8,163 nt of DNA from Bacteroidales bacterium. GTDB lineage: Bacteria; Bacteroidota; Bacteroidia; Bacteroidales; NBLH01. The translations under genes and the position numbers were made by a program. The stretch lies in the NCBI GenBank assembly GCA_029933755.1, contig JAOZNO010000136.1, positions 1-8,163 on the forward strand. Reading direction: 5' to 3'. Below, piece by piece: positions 5,639 through 8,163 of this stretch; the first letter of the stretch is position 1, and the number at the start of each line of letters is the position of its first letter. Under the pieces are notes generated by a model, which worked only from the letters and a program-made list of their open reading frames with translations, did no database searches and was not told the origin of the DNA.

Positions 5639-5774
5639 ACAGTTTCACGCAAAGAACGCTAAAAAGTGAATGCAAAGCATTCATAAACTTTGCGAGCTTT
5701 GCGTTTTTTTTAACAATATTGTGAATATATACATAATAAACTCTGTGTTTTTTGCGTGAAAATAAGCTAACTGT
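5639..5774. repeat. CGCAAAG/CTTTGCG inverted-repeat element
   Basis: TTTCACGCAAA (5643-5653) is the exact reverse complement of TTTGCGTGAAA (5751-5761), and ACAGTT (5639-5644) is the reverse complement of AACTGT (5769-5774). The element is about 136 bp with nested hairpins in its left half. From memory, strings built on CTTTGCG and GCGTGAAA are dispersed in intergenic regions of many Bacteroidota genomes. I read this as one copy of such a family; a genome-wide search would decide. Confidence 0.65.
5648..5711 (+). terminator. Probable intrinsic terminator downstream of ppx, inside the repeat element
   Basis: CGCAAAGAACGC (5648-5659) pairs with GCGAGCTTTGCG (5692-5703) with only the two central bases mismatched. 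It encloses a second perfect hairpin, TGAATGC (5667-5673) with GCATTCA (5677-5683) around AAA. Eight Ts follow at once (5704-5711). The shape fits rho-independent termination on the plus strand about 80 bases after ppx, although the stem is part of a repeat. Confidence 0.6.
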
Positions 5775-5953
5775 GTAGTTACAATTTTTTTAAGTCAGAG
5801 ATTTTGTGTATTTGTATTGGCTTCGTCTGGCTAAAGGTTCAAGGATGAAAAAAACTTGAATATGGTGGGATAGGCTTCGAATGCTTTTCTTCAACTTTTC
5901 TTTTGTAACTTTTTAATTGTTTAAACGTCTTGAATGTAAAATAAATAATAATA

Positions 5954-7480
5954 ATGAAAACGATAATTCTGATAGTATTTAGTACATTAATCACTTATAT
6001 CAATTGTAGCTCACAAACATTACAGGATTCTGTAATTACAAAAACTGGAAAGGAATTAAAAGGAGTCGTTCTTGATTTTAGTAAAAAGACAGCACTACCA
6101 TATGCTAATATTGCTGTATTGCAAAAAAATGTAGGTACAATAACCAACGAAAAAGGACAATTTTCATTGGATATTACAAATCTGGATGAAAATGATACCT
6201 TAAGTTTTTTGTATATTGGTTACAAAAATAAAAACATTACTATTGGCCAGCTTGATAGTTTTTCTGTTATCCAACTGCAAGAAAATATTTTTAATTTGGC
6301 TGAGGTTTTTGTCTTTGGTGATAATCCTGATCCTAAACAAATTGTGAAAAAAATATTAGAGAATAAGGATGTTAACTACAAAGAGAAAACAAGCAAAAGT
6401 CAGGTGTTTATTCGCAAAAGATATATTTCGGATATTACGAATATAAAATTCACTTTAAAAAAGAGCACGTTTGACCAATTAAATAAAAAAACACTTGATT
6501 ATATTGAAAAAAAAATGCCTAAACATTCAACTTCATATACTGACTTTTTGGGGTATTTATATTCTTCAAAAAACAAGGATGATACAATACGCCTTAAAAT
6601 TGACCCTTTAAAAATTGTATCTCTTAAAGAAAAAGATCTTGCTGACTCAGATCAATTAGTGGACAATTTTGAAAAAATGTTTGCCAATACCAGTGAAAAA
6701 GAGTTTTGGAAAGTGAAAAGTGGAATTTTTAGTAGTAAAATAGAATTAGATGAAAAGAACGATAAATCAAAAAGTGATTCGCTCAAAAAAATCTATAAAA
6801 ATCAAATGAATTTGAAATATTATAGCCGTAGAATTAGAAATAATTTAGATTATAGTTTATTAAACGATAAAAAAGATTGGGAATTTTTATATCAAACAGG
6901 AAAATATAATTATACACTTGCTGGTGGTGCCAATGTAAAGGGCGAGGACGTATATATAATTGATTTTACACCCAAAAGAAGCGGAAGTTATGAAGGTAGA
7001 ATATATGTTGCAATGAATACATTTGCTTTAGTTAGAGCAGATTATGGATATGCTCCTGGAAAAACAGGAAGGAATATACAAATAATAGGAATTGGATATT
7101 CTCAGAATTATTATAGAGCCTCTATATTTTTTGAAAAAAAAGATGCTACATATAATTTAAAATATTTTTCAAAAGAAACAGGCTCTAGGCAGAGTGTTAA
7201 CAGAAGCCTATCTTTAATAAAGAAACGCAAACGGTTTCTTATCAATAAAAAACTAAATGAAATAAAAGCTGATGTTAAACTTTCAATAAATACAAAAGAA
7301 TCTGTTGAAATGCTTGTTATTAAGAAAGAAGAGATTTTACACAATAAGTTTGCAAATTTTAAGCAGAAAACACATGCAAAAGTAATATATGTAGATCGGT
7401 TTAATGATAATTTATGGAAAGGGTTTTCAATAATTGAACCTACCAAACAAATGAGAGATTATAAAAAACTTGAGGAATAA
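5954..7480 (+). CDS. Secreted carboxypeptidase-regulatory-like domain protein of unknown function
   Basis: This 508-residue protein is Bacteroidota-specific in style. Residues 1-21 (MKTIILIVFSTLITYINCSS) are a signal peptide. The Cys at 19 is preceded by Tyr-Ile-Asn, a poor lipobox, so cleavage near SSQ by signal peptidase I is more likely than lipidation. Residues about 35-118 form a carboxypeptidase-regulatory-like beta sandwich: GVVLDFSKKTALPYANIAV, then VGTITNEKGQFSLDI and a closing LAEVFV, the form in which such domains precede outer-membrane proteins. The rest (120-508) starts with DPKQIVKKILENKDVNY and continues as alternating beta strands with conserved-looking GRIYVAMNTFALVRADYGY (348-366) and LWKGFSIIEPTKQM (487-500). 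No TonB box or plug domain is present, so it is not a TonB-dependent receptor. The likely location is the periplasm or outer membrane. Its partners are unknown, and neither neighbour suggests a role. Confidence 0.8.
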   Translation: MKTIILIVFSTLITYINCSSQTLQDSVITKTGKELKGVVLDFSKKTALPYANIAVLQKNVGTITNEKGQFSLDITNLDENDTLSFLYIGYKNKNITIGQLDSFSVIQLQENIFNLAEVFVFGDNPDPKQIVKKILENKDVNYKEKTSKSQVFIRKRYISDITNIKFTLKKSTFDQLNKKTLDYIEKKMPKHSTSYTDFLGYLYSSKNKDDTIRLKIDPLKIVSLKEKDLADSDQLVDNFEKMFANTSEKEFWKVKSGIFSSKIELDEKNDKSKSDSLKKIYKNQMNLKYYSRRIRNNLDYSLLNDKKDWEFLYQTGKYNYTLAGGANVKGEDVYIIDFTPKRSGSYEGRIYVAMNTFALVRADYGYAPGKTGRNIQIIGIGYSQNYYRASIFFEKKDATYNLKYFSKETGSRQSVNRSLSLIKKRKRFLINKKLNEIKADVKLSINTKESVEMLVIKKEEILHNKFANFKQKTHAKVIYVDRFNDNLWKGFSIIEPTKQMRDYKKLEE

Positions 7481-7501
7481 TAGTACTTTCTAAAAGTATT
7501 A
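7481..7501. terminator. Hairpin between convergent genes, possible bidirectional terminator
   Basis: TACTTT (7484-7489) pairs with AAAGTA (7493-7498) around a three-base loop, extended by TAG (7481-7483) with TTA (7499-7501) through one G-T pair. It starts directly after the stop of the plus-strand gene and ends one base before the stop codon of the minus-strand gene. There is no strong T-run on either side, so efficiency is uncertain. Confidence 0.45.
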
Positions 7502-7502
7502 G

Positions 7503-7949
7503 CTAAATTAATCGCATATTTAAAATACTACGAAATGAATCAACTTTTTCAAAAGCTGATTGTTTTTTCTTATTAATACCTGGAATTGAAATAGAAAATG
7601 ATTGTTTTCTCTTATTACTGTCCTGAACTGTTATTAAATAGGAGTCCTTTTCAGTAACAATTTGTAATTTATAATCATAAATTACATAAGGCACACGGGG
7701 CTGTTTAATTTTTTTATTGATATTTTTTAGTAGCGAGTTTTCGTGCAGATAATTATAAATTTCTGTTGTATCTTCCTCTGTTAGGTTTTGAGTTTTTTTT
7801 ATAACAGGTATATTCTTTGACTTAAATCCCCAATGTTCATCCTCAAAAATCACTTTGTTATCTCTAATAACATATATTTCCTTCGATCCGTTTGAGTCTT
7901 TTGAACGTTCTTGTCTTTTATATGTTAAAGTTATTTCTAAATTTTGCAT
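7503..7949 (-). CDS. Hypothetical protein, 148 residues
   Basis: I do not recognise this protein. It starts at ATG 7949 after an AT-rich leader (TTTATAAAA) and has no signal peptide or membrane segment, so it is probably cytoplasmic. It is lysine-rich and looks beta-rich: an opening strand LEITLTYKRQ (4-13), EIYVIRDNKVIFEDE (24-38), a helix-like LTEEDTTEIYNYLHENSLL (56-74), then YVIYDYKLQIVTEKDSYLITVQD (88-110) and a final helix SAFEKVDSFRSILNMRL (131-147). The regular strand pattern, codon use like its neighbours and an opposing hairpin at its 3' end support a real gene. It converges with the secreted-protein gene and diverges from the DJ-1/PfpI-like gene, with which it shares a 109-bp intergenic region. 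No function is proposed. Confidence 0.65.
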   Translation of the reverse strand: MQNLEITLTYKRQERSKDSNGSKEIYVIRDNKVIFEDEHWGFKSKNIPVIKKTQNLTEEDTTEIYNYLHENSLLKNINKKIKQPRVPYVIYDYKLQIVTEKDSYLITVQDSNKRKQSFSISIPGINKKKQSAFEKVDSFRSILNMRLI

Positions 7950-8006
7950 TTTTATAAAATTTGGTTTATTTTGTTACTAGCTTAAGTCCTTTATTAATTA
8001 CTTTGT

Positions 8007-8028
8007 GCTCTAAATTAATTATTAGAGC
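8007..8028. promoter_or_regulatory. Inverted repeat in a divergent intergenic region, possible operator
   Basis: GCTCTAA (8007-8013) and TTAGAGC (8022-8028) are perfect reverse complements around ATTAATTA, itself nearly palindromic. The site lies 57 bases upstream of the minus-strand gene start at 7949 and 30 bases upstream of the plus-strand start at 8059. The position suits a regulator site acting on both divergent genes, but no T-run follows, so it does not look like a terminator. Confidence 0.35.
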
Positions 8029-8058
8029 TGGTCTTAAAAAAAGAAAATATACAATAAA

Positions 8059-8163
8059 ATGGAAGTTATAAAAAATAAAGAACTGGGCAAGGGCATAAAA
8101 AAAATACTCATACCTCTGCCATCATACGGATTTGATCCATCAGAAACAGCAATTCCATGGAAA
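8059..8163 (+). CDS. DJ-1/PfpI (type 1 glutamine amidotransferase-like) family protein, N-terminal 35 codons
   Basis: The reading frame opens at ATG 8059 and is still open at the right edge, so only the N-terminus can be seen. After a lysine-rich lead of about 13 residues comes KKILIPLPSYGFDPSETAIPW (14-34). This resembles, from memory, the first beta strand and following loop of a DJ-1/PfpI subgroup annotated as type 1 glutamine amidotransferase domain proteins, where a [K]-[V/I]-L-[I/F]-P-L-P...FDP-[T/S]-E start is usual. Members are typically cytoplasmic, with a nucleophilic cysteine near residue 100 or later, which is not visible here. The specific activity cannot be predicted: members include glyoxalase, deglycase, chaperone and protease claims. 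The leader ACAATAAA has no Shine-Dalgarno sequence. The call rests on 20 residues. Confidence 0.6.
   Translation, partial: MEVIKNKELGKGIKKILIPLPSYGFDPSETAIPWK

Larger units (their letters stand above)
5567..5953. other. Gap between ppx and the secreted-protein gene
   Basis: These 387 bases hold no credible gene. A weak hairpin AAAGC (5600-5604) with GCTTT (5608-5612) lies 33 bases after the ppx stop. The inverted-repeat element at 5639-5774 follows. Further right are a 6-bp inverted repeat TTCAAG (5838-5843) / CTTGAA (5855-5860) and a repeated GGCTTCG (5819-5825 and 5873-5879). The promoter of the gene at 5954 should lie in the right third, but I found no clear -33/-7 pair. Confidence 0.6.

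Noticed and set aside
5567..5953. tRNA or small structured RNA in the gap after ppx
   Set aside because: No cloverleaf arms or T-loop consensus were found; the structure present is the inverted-repeat element and its terminator-like hairpin.
5996..6013. Lipoprotein signal with Cys at residue 19 of the secreted protein
   Set aside because: The residues before Cys (Tyr-Ile-Asn) do not fit a lipobox; signal peptidase I cleavage is more likely, though lipidation is not excluded.
7045..7070. GYAPGKTGRN in the secreted protein as a nucleotide-binding P-loop
   Set aside because: The spacing between the first glycine and GKT is one residue short for a Walker A motif, and the protein is exported.
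7111..7446. 111-codon minus-strand frame
   Set aside because: It is antisense to the C-terminal part of the secreted protein; its phenylalanine-rich composition reflects the complement of lysine codons.

Overview
The window is AT-rich DNA from a member of the Bacteroidota, probably an environmental Bacteroidia. The evidence is an ECF sigma factor paired with a FecR-type anti-sigma factor, a secreted protein with a carboxypeptidase-regulatory-like N-terminal domain, a PIN-PhoH protein, almost no Shine-Dalgarno sequences, and candidate promoters resembling the TAnnTTTG -7 box. The species cannot be named from the sequence alone.

Layout. On the minus strand, bases 1-532 carry the N-terminal 177 codons of a FecR-like anti-sigma factor. 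Upstream of it, after a 441-bp gap rich in inverted repeats, lies its likely partner, a FecI-like ECF sigma factor (974-1537, apparent TTG start). Next comes folC (1815-3104, minus). A 117-bp divergent promoter region separates folC from phoH (3222-4550, plus), which is followed after 116 bp by a Ppx/GppA phosphatase (4667-5566, plus). A 387-bp repeat- and terminator-bearing gap leads to a secreted 508-residue protein (5954-7480, plus). That gene converges with an unrecognised 148-residue gene (7503-7949, minus). The window ends in the first 35 codons of a DJ-1/PfpI-type amidotransferase-like protein (8059 onward, plus).

Function. The sigma/anti-sigma pair should form a trans-envelope signalling switch. 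FolC makes folylpolyglutamates. PhoH (RNA/ATP) and Ppx (polyphosphate or pppGpp) are co-directional and may both relate to phosphate or stress physiology. No defence system, prophage, CRISPR array, tRNA or rRNA was seen.

The most interesting content is non-coding. Two copies of a 96-bp imperfect-palindrome element, about 75% identical, lie just past the stop codons of the sigma gene and of folC, in the same orientation relative to each gene. Their stems differ by paired, pairing-preserving changes. A 15-bp tandem repeat of another kind forms the 3' end of the sigma gene and encodes a hydrophobic tail (LLVIS-LLVIG). A perfect 20-bp palindrome and a CGCAAAG/CTTTGCG inverted-repeat element sit in two further gaps. 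I found no clear novel multi-gene system; the repeat family is the best lead.
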